Below are positions 1 through 7,812 of a stretch of DNA of 18,758 bases, one piece after another; position 1 is the stretch's first letter, and each line of letters starts with the position of its first letter. The stretch covers positions 1 through 18,758 of the forward strand of contig QXCR01000315.1 of the NCBI GenBank assembly GCA_004380135.1, given 5' to 3'. Origin of the DNA: Stemphylium vesicarium (taxonomy: Eukaryota; Ascomycota; Dothideomycetes; Pleosporales; Pleosporaceae). A program made the translations under genes and the position numbers. A model generated the notes under the pieces. That model made no database searches. It was given only the letters and a program-made list of their open reading frames with translations, and had not been told where the DNA came from.

Positions 1-892
1 GAAGAAGCTTCTTTAGGACCTTTAGAATTGACTCCGCGTCATCAAAACGACTACTTTCGGCAGCGTGAATGAGTAAGGTTCGGCATGTTTCGACAACACC
101 ACAGAAGTAGTCTTCGGGAACGCTTCCGTTGAATGGAGTCCACCCCATCACATCGAGTGCTCGTTCCGCGTGCTGGAAACGGCTGCTTTTGATAGCCTCG
201 ATGACAATATCTCGGCATGTTCCGACAACACTACAGAAGTAGTCGTCAGGGATGCGCGTGTTGTCTAATAGACATTGTATGACTGCGAGAATCTGTTTCG
301 CTTCGAAAACCCGGTTCCTGCGGATGGCCTGGATGACAGAGTTTCGGCATGTTTCGACGATGCCAAAGAAGTAGTCGTCCGGAACATGCGTGTTAGATGG
401 CAGCTGCTGTATGACTTTGAGAATAAGTACCGCACTGACAAAATGGCTGTTGCCGATGTCTTGGATGACATAGTCTGGGCATGTTTCGATAACACCAGAG
501 AAGTAGTCGTCGGAGATGGTCGTGTTGCTTGCTAGACACTGTATGACTTCGACAATTTCTTGCGCGTCGAGAAATTTTTTGCTGCGGATGGCCTCGATGA
601 CAGAGTTTCGGCAGGCTTCGGCAACGCCCAAGAAGTAGTCGTTGGGGACGTCCGTGTTGGATAGAAGCCACGGTATAATCTCGAGAATTCGTTCCGCGCC
701 GTCTAAGCGGCTGCTGCTGATGGCCTCGATGACGGAGTTTAGGCAGGCTTCGGCAACGCCAGAGAAGTAGTCATTGGGAACGCTCGTGCTGGATGATACC
801 CGCTGTATGGCATGGAGAATGAATTTCGCGTCGTCGAAATGGCTGCCGTTGATGTCCTCGATAATCTGGGCACAGCCACGTATATAAAACTT
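1..892 (-). repeat. 132-bp tandem repeat, six full units plus partial ends
   Basis: The plus-strand marker GAAGTAGTC recurs at 104, 236, 368, 500, 632 and 764, always 132 bases apart with no indels. The units differ at many bases but all keep the minus-strand reading frame. This is a coding repeat of 44 residues, not a satellite, and it is moderately diverged, so older than the ankyrin array at the other end of the window. Confidence 0.9.
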
Positions 893-1116
893 GTCGACCA
901 AACCATCCGGCTTGATACATCCAGTCGGGCCCTCGATTGCAGTAGCAGCCTTGAGGAACGACTTGCTCGTAGTCGCTTGCTGTACTGGACATCTGCACTA
1001 ATCTGGAAGAATCTTTTGTTTGTCTGAGCGAGATCCTGAGTCTCTTTGACATTAAGGAATACTTCTAGTAAAAGTTTATTAGGCAGAATCTGTGACGGTT
1101 CATGAGGTAGGGACAT
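1..1116 (-). CDS. F-box protein with 44-residue tandem repeats (partial; frame break inside)
   Basis: The ATG at 1116 opens an F-box-like segment (residues about 8-45, with LPNKLLLEVF then DLAQTNKRFFQIS). F-box proteins normally link substrates to SCF ubiquitin ligases through Skp1. After about residue 50 the repeats lie in a different minus-strand frame. That frame is open from about position 970 to the window edge and holds a linker (SFLKAATAIEG, then FYIRGCAQIIEDI) followed by units spaced exactly 132 bp apart. The DYF codons of successive units start at 764, 632, 500, 368, 236 and 104. Each unit reads roughly DYFxGVxExCRN, VIxAI, RFxxAExIL, VIQxLxSNT, so it looks like two amphipathic helices. 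I do not recognise the repeat family; it is not ankyrin. The join needs one extra base near 955-975, and no GT..AG intron of plausible length fits, so it is either a real frameshift or a base error. The C-terminus lies outside the window. Confidence 0.75.
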
Positions 1117-1222
1117 TCGTGTGCCACGTGGTGGAGAGATGGTTCCTCCTGCTCTTGAGCAGCACCTGCTGCACCTATCGCGATCATCGATACGTCATGT
1201 AAACACACCATCGTAATAGCCC

Positions 1223-1228
1223 TATATA
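1223..1228 (-). promoter_or_regulatory. Putative TATA box of the F-box repeat gene
   Basis: A TATATA core (CTTATATAGG on the minus strand) lies about 107 bases upstream of the ATG at 1116. The core is palindromic, so it could also read on the plus strand, but no plus-strand gene follows closely. Assigned by position only. Confidence 0.4.
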
Positions 1229-2764
1229 AGGCTACTACGACAGCGACATAGACAAGGAGAAGACATCAGCTTATGCATAGCAACTTTCTCTCACTGCTTA
1301 CACTGTAACAGAATCTCTAGGCTGGTATTCATCTTTAGGGTAGTGGTACGTGAGAGAAGTGGGAAATAAAGAAGGCGGGAGAACAATTTGCTAATAAACC
1401 GTGGGGTGGAGAGATCTTATACTCGAACAATACTCAAACAGTAACTATTCTCCTGTGCACCAAGTTTTCCGTTGAGCAAGGGGAAGTGTGAGCTCGCATC
1501 ATCCTGCTGGTCGCCGCCCGGCCGTTGATTGACCAGGAGGTAGCATAGAGGGCTGAGCCTGCCATGGTGCGACCGCCTCGAGTCTTGCTAATGCGCCATG
1601 ATGCAGTCTGTTCATGCGTCGCTGACAGTCACAAGGTAATCGGTCTGGATCCCTGGCATGTCCACCCTCTCCGTGCAGTTTTCTCTACGACCGGAGGTTC
1701 TGAATCAGGAAGTATGATAGGATGGTCCGGAGTGGCCTCGTCATGCGATGCTTTGGTCTCCAATATCAAGCACACCTGCCCAGAGAACGCATTCACCATA
1801 TCGAGCAGGATATCGCGAAGTGGGCCGGTACAGTCAAAGACTCGGATATGGCCTTGTGTTTCCAGAGCTTGTTTCACGAACCGGCACGCCTCCATGCTGA
1901 CATCAATCTCTCGAGCCAGCGAGTGGGCTGGGACGCGAACGTCAGGTTTCTTGGACAGCCCTTGGATCTTGGCTCTGTCGCCGAGTCTGACTCCCAGGGC
2001 GAGCTACCGCTGCCCTGGCGGTAGAAACTTGCTGCTCTAGGGGCTACCAAAACATCACCCAAGCAACGTTGACGTTGCATTACACGACAGGCGTCTCCAC
2101 GCCGTGATCCTCGCTGCGAAAATGACCTCTGGTTGCACCGCCGCATGATGTTTTTGACTGTTTCATTTCAGTAGCTTCAATGCGTCTCCATGAGAGCATT
2201 GCTCTACTGCATCCAGGCGTCTCCCACCAAGCGACTTAGCCAATGAGGGCTGCCCCTTCCCGCGGTGCATGAACAGGAGGATCGCGCAACACAGGCACCA
2301 AGACTCTTGCCGTACCTCTTCTCTCGAACCATGCTGTCAGGCAGCAACCAGACCCTTGTGGTATTCATGCGGTACTGCACTCCTGCCGACATACGCTCTT
2401 GCCACTACGCTCTCGCATCCGCCACGCTGATTGGAGACCTCCTGTCCCTCCGGAATTAGCTTGTCATCGAATGCCTCACTAGTGCCAAAGAGTTGCATTC
2501 TACCTTATGCTTGAGTCATCAGCAAGAGTCAAGGAGCGTCGTCATTGGAAAAGACCCGCAGCGTCAGTCACGTGCTGCCTAGATAGGAGCATCGATCCGT
2601 GTCAGCCTGGGTCGATCACCGGGGACTAACACTTTTCTGAGACCAGCATGGTGGCAAACAGGATGGGACACAATTTGTCAGCGAGCCTCAGAAAGGAGGA
2701 GTGGATCGCGATAGTAACGCTACAGTATGCCCATGCAACCGCTCTCCCAATACCAGCGATAGAA
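1229..2764. other. Intergenic stretch with one orphan open frame
   Basis: No gene is convincing here apart from the orphan minus-strand frame at 1629-2003. Plus-strand frames at 1564-2040 and 2265-2459 lack recognisable domains, hydrophobic pattern or splice context. I see no transposon termini or tandem repeats in the stretch. Confidence 0.4.
1629..2003 (-). pseudogene. Orphan open frame, probable gene relic of unknown function
   Basis: The minus frame is open from 2003 (just after a TAG at 2004-2006) to the stop at 1629, about 124 codons; the first ATG is at 1895. The translation has a protein-like texture: VPAHSLAREIDVS, then ACRFVKQALETQGHIRVFD, then LRDILLDMVNAFSGQV, suggesting alternating helices and a short strand. 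I do not recognise a family. There is no good start at the 5' end and no obvious splice partner, so it may be an exon or a decayed fragment. It overlaps a longer plus-strand frame (1564-2040) that looks less protein-like. Confidence 0.3.
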
Positions 2765-2772
2765 TATAAATA
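2765..2772 (+). promoter_or_regulatory. Putative TATA box of the 131-aa membrane protein gene
   Basis: TATAAATA lies 133 bases upstream of the ATG at 2905, followed by a pyrimidine-rich tract (2800-2822) typical of fungal transcription start regions. Assigned by position and sequence only. Confidence 0.5.
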
Positions 2773-2904
2773 CAGGACCATCTCGTCGTGATCCACTCCT
2801 TTGATCTCCCTTCCATCTCTTGTAGTTATAGTAAGGAACTAAAGAATAAGTACATCATCCTGCTAGGCTAGTGTCACCTATTCTCTAACGCACAATCAGG
2901 ATTC

Positions 2905-3343
2905 ATGTGGTCAGAAGAAGAGCCATCTCTCCGCACGAGTAGTTGCAAAAAAGATCAAGCGGTGACAGTCAACAGATACTTCGGTATGGCTCTATCTGCT
3001 TTGTTTTGACTTAGCTAACGTCACAGGCAACCCACGTCACCCCCTCTCTGATAAGGACGACTGGACTTGGGTATATCGGTCAGAGATGATCGGGCATCAC
3101 AAGCCAGGTATTGACCTTCACCCACTATTCAACGTTTCAACTTGCGTCAAACCCCTTATTCTAGCATGCATCGTGTTAGTGTTTACCGCCATTGTCTTCG
3201 AGGTAATTAGGGCGTTTATAACTATGGTATACGGCTTATTCTGGATTTTGTGTGTGCGTTTTGCTTGGAATGTATCGCTCGGCATCGGCAATAGAAGGGG
3301 CTCATACTTAAGGCACAATAAACGACTAGTAGGCCTTAGTTGA
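2905..3343 (+). CDS. Small membrane protein of unknown family (two exons, 131 aa)
   Basis: Exon 1 runs 2905-2983 and exon 2 runs 3027-3343. The 43-nt intron (2984-3026) starts GTATGG, has a textbook branch site (TTAGCTAACG) and ends CACAG; splicing joins G and GC into a glycine codon and keeps the frame to the TGA. The protein has a charged N-terminus (MWSEEEPSLR), a polar middle with WTWV and HHKPGIDLHP, then a strongly hydrophobic stretch of about 45 residues from CVKPLILACIVLVF through YGLFWILCV. That is enough for one or two membrane helices, followed by a short basic tail. No signal peptide and no known family are visible. A TATA box sits upstream. The clean intron and kept frame make this a likely real gene, though its role is unknown. 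Confidence 0.65.
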
Positions 3344-4115
3344 TAGGTCAATCTTCACTCCATATACTATGCTGAGGTCTGTGTCAACATTGGAACGGCC
3401 AACAAGCGCACACAACATCATCAGACTTGACGGGTTTCTTCTTCAAAAACACTCGATAGCCGACATTGAGCCTTACAGATAGCTGAGTTTGTAATGTGTT
3501 GCGAACATACGGTCGAGCCATTGTACTGTATGGCCTAGTCAGATTTGACAGCAGCATCACCAGAACCCTCCCATTCGGATTACCCCGATAGCTCTCAACC
3601 GAACTCAATCTCCGTGCAGATGCGAGAATTCTACCCTGACAGTGGGCCTAAAGATCCAAATAGTCGACTTTATCAAGCGACTCTATTGACACATTCACAA
3701 GGCGTCAAATCCACAACTATAGCCCCTAATCTTGATGATCGATCTCATGAGTAGTCATCAGCAACAGGACCACCCGAAGGAAACATAGCTGTTCAGAGCA
3801 TACTGACGCACACGAAAAGAGTGGAATGTACGCTGCCAGCATTTTGTAGCGTTCTTCCACTCTTGGAACAGTGTATCATCCACAAGGGCTTGGTGACGTG
3901 TGTGCAAGTAATATGGGTACTGCTAGTGCCACAAGATGCAAGAGAGGGGCATTAATGGGAATTGCCACCTCACCCTGAGAGCGCGGACGGTCACAGCTGG
4001 GTTTGGGGAAAGGCTATTTCAAACGGTCTCGGACGCTTATTGTGTAACTCTTATTATGGTCAAAATAAGGAGGTTCACTGTGTTTGCTCCAAAAGTCTTC
4101 AGGAGTCGCTCTTAG
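3344..4115. other. Intergenic stretch, no confident gene
   Basis: Short frames at 3384-3608 (minus) and 3545-3754 (plus) overlap each other and show no domain. The plus frame is polar and proline/serine-rich (PEPSHSDYPDSS), which could be an exon, but I found no splice sites linking it to a neighbour. A segment at 3970-4010 reads HPESADGHSWVWGK and may be a 5' exon of the frame that follows. Confidence 0.4.
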
Positions 4116-4364
4116 GGATGGCATCCGACGTTGGGCCTGTTCGTAGTGACCACGTTATTGCTTCTCGCTTCCGTAATCTTGACTATAGCAATTTTGTATG
4201 GTACATATGTCCTGGTGGCGGTGGGAAACCTCCATGTAAAGTCGGTACGCAGAGGGCCGTATGTCTCAGCGAACCGTCTGGCAGCAATCGTCCAACCCCT
4301 CGCATGGAAATGCCATCCGCTTCTAGCCCTTTTGAGCCAGGCCCCGCAAGCTGGCGCACCATGA
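4116..4364 (+). CDS. Possible exon of a second small membrane protein
   Basis: The frame starts after a TTAG that could be a 3' splice site (4112-4115) and reads GWHPTLGLFVVTTLLLLASV onward. It gives one strong membrane helix of about 28 residues, then a basic segment (HVKSVRRG) and a tail to the TGA at 4362-4364. A candidate upstream exon in the frame 3962-4072 contains GHSWVWGK, recalling DDWTWVYR in the membrane protein at 2905-3343. The only phase-compatible donor I found (GTTCAC at 4073) is weak. The overlapping frame 3962-4447 reads through without splicing and is the alternative, but it lacks a hydrophobic pattern. It could be a diverged paralogue of the upstream membrane gene or a relic. 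Confidence 0.3.
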   Translation, partial: GWHPTLGLFVVTTLLLLASVILTIAILYGTYVLVAVGNLHVKSVRRGPYVSANRLAAIVQPLAWKCHPLLALLSQAPQAGAP

Positions 4365-4793
4365 ACAAGGTGCAAAAGGAGGAATTGTATCAAGAGCTCA
4401 AATGCGGCGTCAGGGTTGCTGGTGGCGATGACTCCTTTCGAGGCTAGACCAACGGAGGCAGCTATCCGGACCACGATTCTCTACACGCCCCGCTTCATGT
4501 CGTATATGCAGCCGGTATAGAGCCGCGGCAGCGTTTCCCAATGACATGGTCGTGAAACGTATGCCAGCGTGTAAGAGAGCACGTTTGGCTCTGATAGATT
4601 GGAAGGATGAGACGTCCAATCTTGTTGAGACGGGCGCACTGATCGTTGGGCGCGCTCGATATCATGCTGTTGTTGAGGCTCAAGGTGCTACAGGCTCCGT
4701 CTGTCAGATGGCATTATTGTTCTCAGCGCCTTGACCTTCCCCTCGTGCCGCAGCCATGCGTCCCGCTGACCACCCTGAATATCACCACAGATG
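4365..4793. other. Intergenic stretch upstream of the BAH-like gene
   Basis: Only short overlapping frames with no domain on either strand. It presumably holds the upstream regulatory region of the BAH-like gene, ending in the TATA box at 4794. No repeat or transposon end was seen. Confidence 0.4.
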
Positions 4794-4801
4794 TATAAAA
4801 G
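4794..4801 (+). promoter_or_regulatory. Putative TATA box of the BAH-like gene
   Basis: TATAAAAG lies 180 bases upstream of the ATG at 4974 and 96 bases upstream of the alternative ATG at 4890. Good match to the consensus and correctly placed for a plus-strand gene. Confidence 0.55.
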
Positions 4802-4973
4802 AAGGCGGCCTTGCCAGCCGCTGCATGAAAAGAGAAGCTCGCGTCAAATTTGCCTTCCAATTTGAGCAGCCCAAAGACGCGCATACTGGTTGTTCCTCGT
4901 GAATCATATACTCGGCATCTCACCTACGTCTTTCCATCCACGAATTCACCACTTCTGCTTCCACACTGGTATC

Positions 4974-5768
4974 ATGGCCGTTTGCCGAGCAACGAAAAAA
5001 CCGCAGCACCGCCGAGCAACGAAAAAAACGCAGCACCGCCGAGCAACGAAAGAACACAGCACCGCCTCTCGTAAAAAGGAACCTGAACTCTCACCATGGG
5101 ATTACAACTGCAAGGGAGAGTTGCCCACGACGCACAAGTGGAGGAAAGTTGACGTTCCTGATGCTCGCGAGGTTTTCCGCTGGGATGACTATCAAAAATG
5201 CGACATTGTTGAGATTGAGACCATGGGGCCATCACAATATGGTCTGATAGTACGCGCCTTCGATGACGATAAGGACGGCATTCAGTGTGTCATAGCTTGG
5301 ATTTATGAAAGGGAGGGTGCTAAAAAACTATCCTTCTACCGTTGGCCTCGCGGTACAAAATACTTATTCAGCAACCACTTCCAGCTCATCAACTCCAAGT
5401 GCTTCATCAGACATGCCCACTTTCGAGTCCGGAAGGCCCTTTTCGCCGAAAACAACTACTATCGGGGAATCGATTTCAGCTCCAGGAAGCTCGTCAACTT
5501 CAAAAATACCGGCAACTGCATCATCGAAGCTCGGAGGTCCATGACACTATCGGTGGGCATGCCGCTCGAATTATGGGATATAGTGTTCGGGTACATTAGG
5601 AACAGTGAGGACAGTAAGGAAGATACTGTTGAAGTAGAGCGGACTGGGCCAAACTCAAGGTCATCTTGGGGCTTACGTTATGCTGATCCAGAGCTTCGGG
5701 TGCTTTATGACCAAGCTTATGAACGGCAAGCCAATTGTCTGGCACGTAAATCCCAAGAAAATCATTAG
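4974..5768 (+). CDS. BAH-domain-like protein with basic repeat N-terminus (264 aa)
   Basis: I chose the ATG at 4974 (context ATCATGG); the frame is open further up to an ATG at 4890, which would add 28 residues. Residues 5-26 are lysine/arginine-rich nonapeptide repeats (RATKKPQHR, RATKKTQHR, RATKE). Residues about 75-152 resemble a BAH-type chromatin-reader fold: DIVEIETMGPSQYGLIVRAF, then CVIAWIYERE, then YLFSNHFQLIN, matching the pattern in fungal BAH proteins of an interaction strand, a V/I-A-W-hY strand and an SNH-h-h turn. Near residue 215 PLELWDIVFGYI recalls an F-box first helix, too short to assign. A nuclear, histone- or DNA-associated role is inference from the BAH resemblance and the basic tail. 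The frame ends at a TAG (5766-5768) just before an LTR-like insertion, so the original 3' end may have been altered. Confidence 0.65.
   Translation: MAVCRATKKPQHRRATKKTQHRRATKEHSTASRKKEPELSPWDYNCKGELPTTHKWRKVDVPDAREVFRWDDYQKCDIVEIETMGPSQYGLIVRAFDDDKDGIQCVIAWIYEREGAKKLSFYRWPRGTKYLFSNHFQLINSKCFIRHAHFRVRKALFAENNYYRGIDFSSRKLVNFKNTGNCIIEARRSMTLSVGMPLELWDIVFGYIRNSEDSKEDTVEVERTGPNSRSSWGLRYADPELRVLYDQAYERQANCLARKSQENH
4984..5063 (+). repeat. 27-bp minisatellite, three units, third unit 26 bp
   Basis: Units begin at 4984, 5011 and 5038 and read GCCGAGCAACGAAA followed by a short variable part and CAGCACC. The first two are 27 bp and nearly identical. The third is 26 bp, so the frame of the repeat changes inside it: basic RATKK units give way to HSTAS. 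The repeat lies in the coding N-terminus of the BAH-like gene. Confidence 0.85.
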
Positions 5769-5844
5769 CATGAGCTCGCAAGACCATTTTCAAAGGGCGT
5801 TTAGACATAGAATGACTTTGGAAAATACACGGCTCCAGAACTAC

Positions 5845-6052
5845 TGTAACGGGCTGAGCCCGAGGTCACATGACTAGGCCAGCGGCCTAGTCGCTTCCTT
5901 CCTTCTATCACTCCTTCCCCCAGCAGCCCGCAGGCCGTGCGCCAGCCCAAACAAAGCGGGATGGCCGCCCACTTCCTCTTCTTCTCTTCATCTCGACTGT
6001 AAATAGCATCTGGACTAGGTAGCTGGAATACAGTACCTACAAACCGTTCAAA
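5845..6052. mobile_element. Solo-LTR-like element (about 208 bp) flanked by ACTAC
   Basis: The element begins TGTAACGGGCTGAGCCC and ends CCGTTCAA. ACTAC occurs immediately before it (5840-5844) and immediately after (6053-6057), a 5-bp target duplication as expected for LTR retrotransposons. Inside are GGGCT-G-AGCCC and a perfect hairpin at 5872-5892, then a CT-rich tract and CTGTAAATAGC, a layout I associate with fungal Ty1/copia LTRs. No second LTR, primer-binding site or polyprotein is present, so it looks like a solo LTR left by recombination. The right end is CAA rather than the usual CA; the boundary could be 1-2 bases different. Confidence 0.65.
5872..5892. repeat. Perfect 9-bp inverted repeat with AGC loop
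   Basis: GACTAGGCC, AGC, GGCCTAGTC: a perfect stem of nine pairs near the left end of the LTR-like element. Probably part of the LTR itself. Confidence 0.9.
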
Positions 6053-6057
6053 ACTAC

Positions 6058-7323
6058 CCGGATCACAGTGTGTTGATGGCGTGCGCTATCTCATACCAGA
6101 CGACGAGCGTCTAGACTCGCCGCTTCTGTGGTCAGCCCTGAACAGCAGGGGCTTAAAGCTCGGCTTGTTTGTTATACTATGTAATAGCCCTTTGGTAGCT
6201 GCGAAAATGCTGTTAGGGAGGATTGGGGGGATCAGGTTCGGCTGGGCGACGCAGCTGCTGCGTAACAACTCGCTAGTCGATGAGGCGGTAGAAACAAGAG
6301 GCTATGTAACGCACGCGGTGTTTCGTCAATGGGCATACTACTCGCAATTTAGTTACACCGGGACAGAGTTGAGTCGATCATCCATGAAAGCTGTGGGTTG
6401 GGCTGTACGAGGAAGCTCTACTTGCGTGCTGCAAGTGGATTGTACATAAGGAGCTGGCTCGGGTTTACGGGTCGATGTCACATGTACTTCCTCCTCAGTA
6501 TTACAATAACTTTGCCACGAAATCTATATCTTACGAGTCACTATCCTAGCAATACGTAACAAGCTTACGGACTCCTCTTGACAGAACGCGAATTCATGCT
6601 TACAGAAGCTAGAGTGCATAAGGTAAAGGGTCTATTAAGCGAAACAGGGGCAAGCGTAGGATAACATCTAAGCGGCGTGCAAAAAGCGGACACTGCAAGT
6701 GCATGTGAGTTTACCTACTGTACTGCATTGCGAAAGCCTGCGACGAAAGATCTCAGAGGGAGCCGAAATTGTAGATGCGGTAGTGAGAAGAAGCATGACG
6801 CTGCGTCGGGTACAGTCAGACAGGGAACCACTGGTCTTCGAAGCCGCAAGGCTGACGTCGTTAGCCGCATCACCACTGGAGACGGTGCGCGCACCCAAAG
6901 CACCAGTAGGACCGCATGTTCTACATGACATGACCCATAAATAACCTTCCTTGTCCAATTTACAGCATCTTAGCTATCTTAGGCCACGCTCTATGATAGT
7001 ACTATATTCGTACTTGCGACGCACGTTGCTGATGTCCCTGCCGGCGTGGTTCGACGGAGAGGCGATGCGCAAGCGCGGCCTAAAGATAGCCTCTACGGCC
7101 GTTCCAAGCAGCGCAGACATCGCGGCTACGTCTCCGCAGCACGAATACAGAGCGCATGGCTGCGTGGGAGTGGTGCTTGAGACTAGGTACCCGCGACGCT
7201 GCTAAGGCTTGTGCGCTCAGAGATGGCATGGCCCAAAGAGGCTCCTCTAAGCAGCTGCCGGTTTTACCGTTTGGCCTTGTATTCTTGGTCGCATAGTGGA
7301 ACGACAGTGACTGCACACCCAAG
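6058..7323. other. Gene-poor stretch with decayed sequence
   Basis: A plus frame at 6081-6449 is open back through the LTR junction and carries a hydrophobic part (LKLGLFVILCNSPLVAA), but has no recognisable domain. Overlapping frames at 6668-6958 and 6951-7205 also show no family. The stretch contains the right end of a transposon relic at about 6663-6712. I cannot support a gene here; fragments of old coding sequence are possible. Confidence 0.4.
6663..6712. mobile_element. Relic of the TA-flanked MITE (one end)
   Basis: This 50-base stretch aligns by eye with the right end of the MITE at 14293-14570: AGCGGCGTGC, AAAGCGGA and CTGCAAGTGCATG are shared, with a few substitutions. Weaker similarity continues to the left for some 40 bases. 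I could not find the matching left inverted repeat, so the copy is truncated or too decayed to see. Confidence 0.6.
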
Positions 7324-7331
7324 TATAAAAA
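7324..7331 (+). promoter_or_regulatory. Putative TATA box of the small secreted protein gene
   Basis: TATAAAAA lies 114 bases before the ATG at 7438, followed by a CA/CT-rich leader (7350-7430) typical of highly expressed fungal genes. Confidence 0.65.
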
Positions 7332-7437
7332 TCGCCGTTATTCTCGGACGGACTACTACCACCAACAACACCACGACTACCACAATCAACCAAGCCACAG
7401 CCGCCACCCTCAAGCACCCATAGCACCCACGGCAAGC

Positions 7438-7812
7438 ATGAAGCTCGCGCTTCGATCAGTCCTTATCACTGCCCTTCTCCAGGCGAGCGTATACAGCAAG
7501 CCCGTTACCTCACAAGTTACTGTTTCCTTGGCCAATGATCAGACTGGCACGAGTGCCCAAGCAACGGTGTTAGCCAACGGCACTGTTTTCACGATACCCG
7601 AACTGTTTGCCAACACCGACATCGACCACGCCAACATGGTCGTAGCCTCCAGTGCACAGCTCACCAGCTTTGTCGAAGGCGTCTTCTGTGTCTTCCGGGA
7701 GAACGATCGCACGATTGCCATCAACAACAAGCAGACGTTCGTCTTCTTCGATACCGATCGCCTGGGGGCTCTGGTAAAACTCAATAACGTTACCTTCCAG
7801 TGTGAAATTTAG
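7438..7812 (+). CDS. Small secreted protein (124 aa), effector-like
   Basis: The single-exon frame begins with a clear signal peptide: MKLALRSVLITALLQASVYS with likely cleavage before KPVTS, near residue 20. The mature part of about 104 residues has two cysteines (in FCVF and the C-terminal FQCEI), which could form one disulfide, and possible N-glycosylation sites NGT and NVT. Alternating hydrophobic residues (SQVTVSLAND, TFVFFDTDRL) suggest a beta-rich fold. Small size, secretion and a TATA box with CA-rich leader fit a secreted, perhaps host- or environment-facing protein. I recall similar small secreted proteins in other ascomycetes but cannot name the family, and the effector label is inference. 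Confidence 0.8.
   Translation: MKLALRSVLITALLQASVYSKPVTSQVTVSLANDQTGTSAQATVLANGTVFTIPELFANTDIDHANMVVASSAQLTSFVEGVFCVFRENDRTIAINNKQTFVFFDTDRLGALVKLNNVTFQCEI

Noticed and set aside
265..671. Other minus and plus frames across the 132-bp repeats (265-495, 275-535, 393-671)
   Set aside because: They arise from the same repeats in wrong phases; only the frame reading DYF is open across the whole array.
1..892. 132-bp repeats considered as a non-coding satellite
   Set aside because: Exact multiple of three, one minus frame open through all units, and substitutions that conserve the protein pattern.
1564..2040. Plus-strand frame of 158 codons
   Set aside because: Cys/Ser/Arg-rich composition without domain or hydrophobic pattern; the opposite strand looks more protein-like.
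6081..6449. Plus-strand frame of 122 codons after the LTR
   Set aside because: No family, no start context, and its upstream part crosses the LTR junction; kept only as possible decayed sequence.
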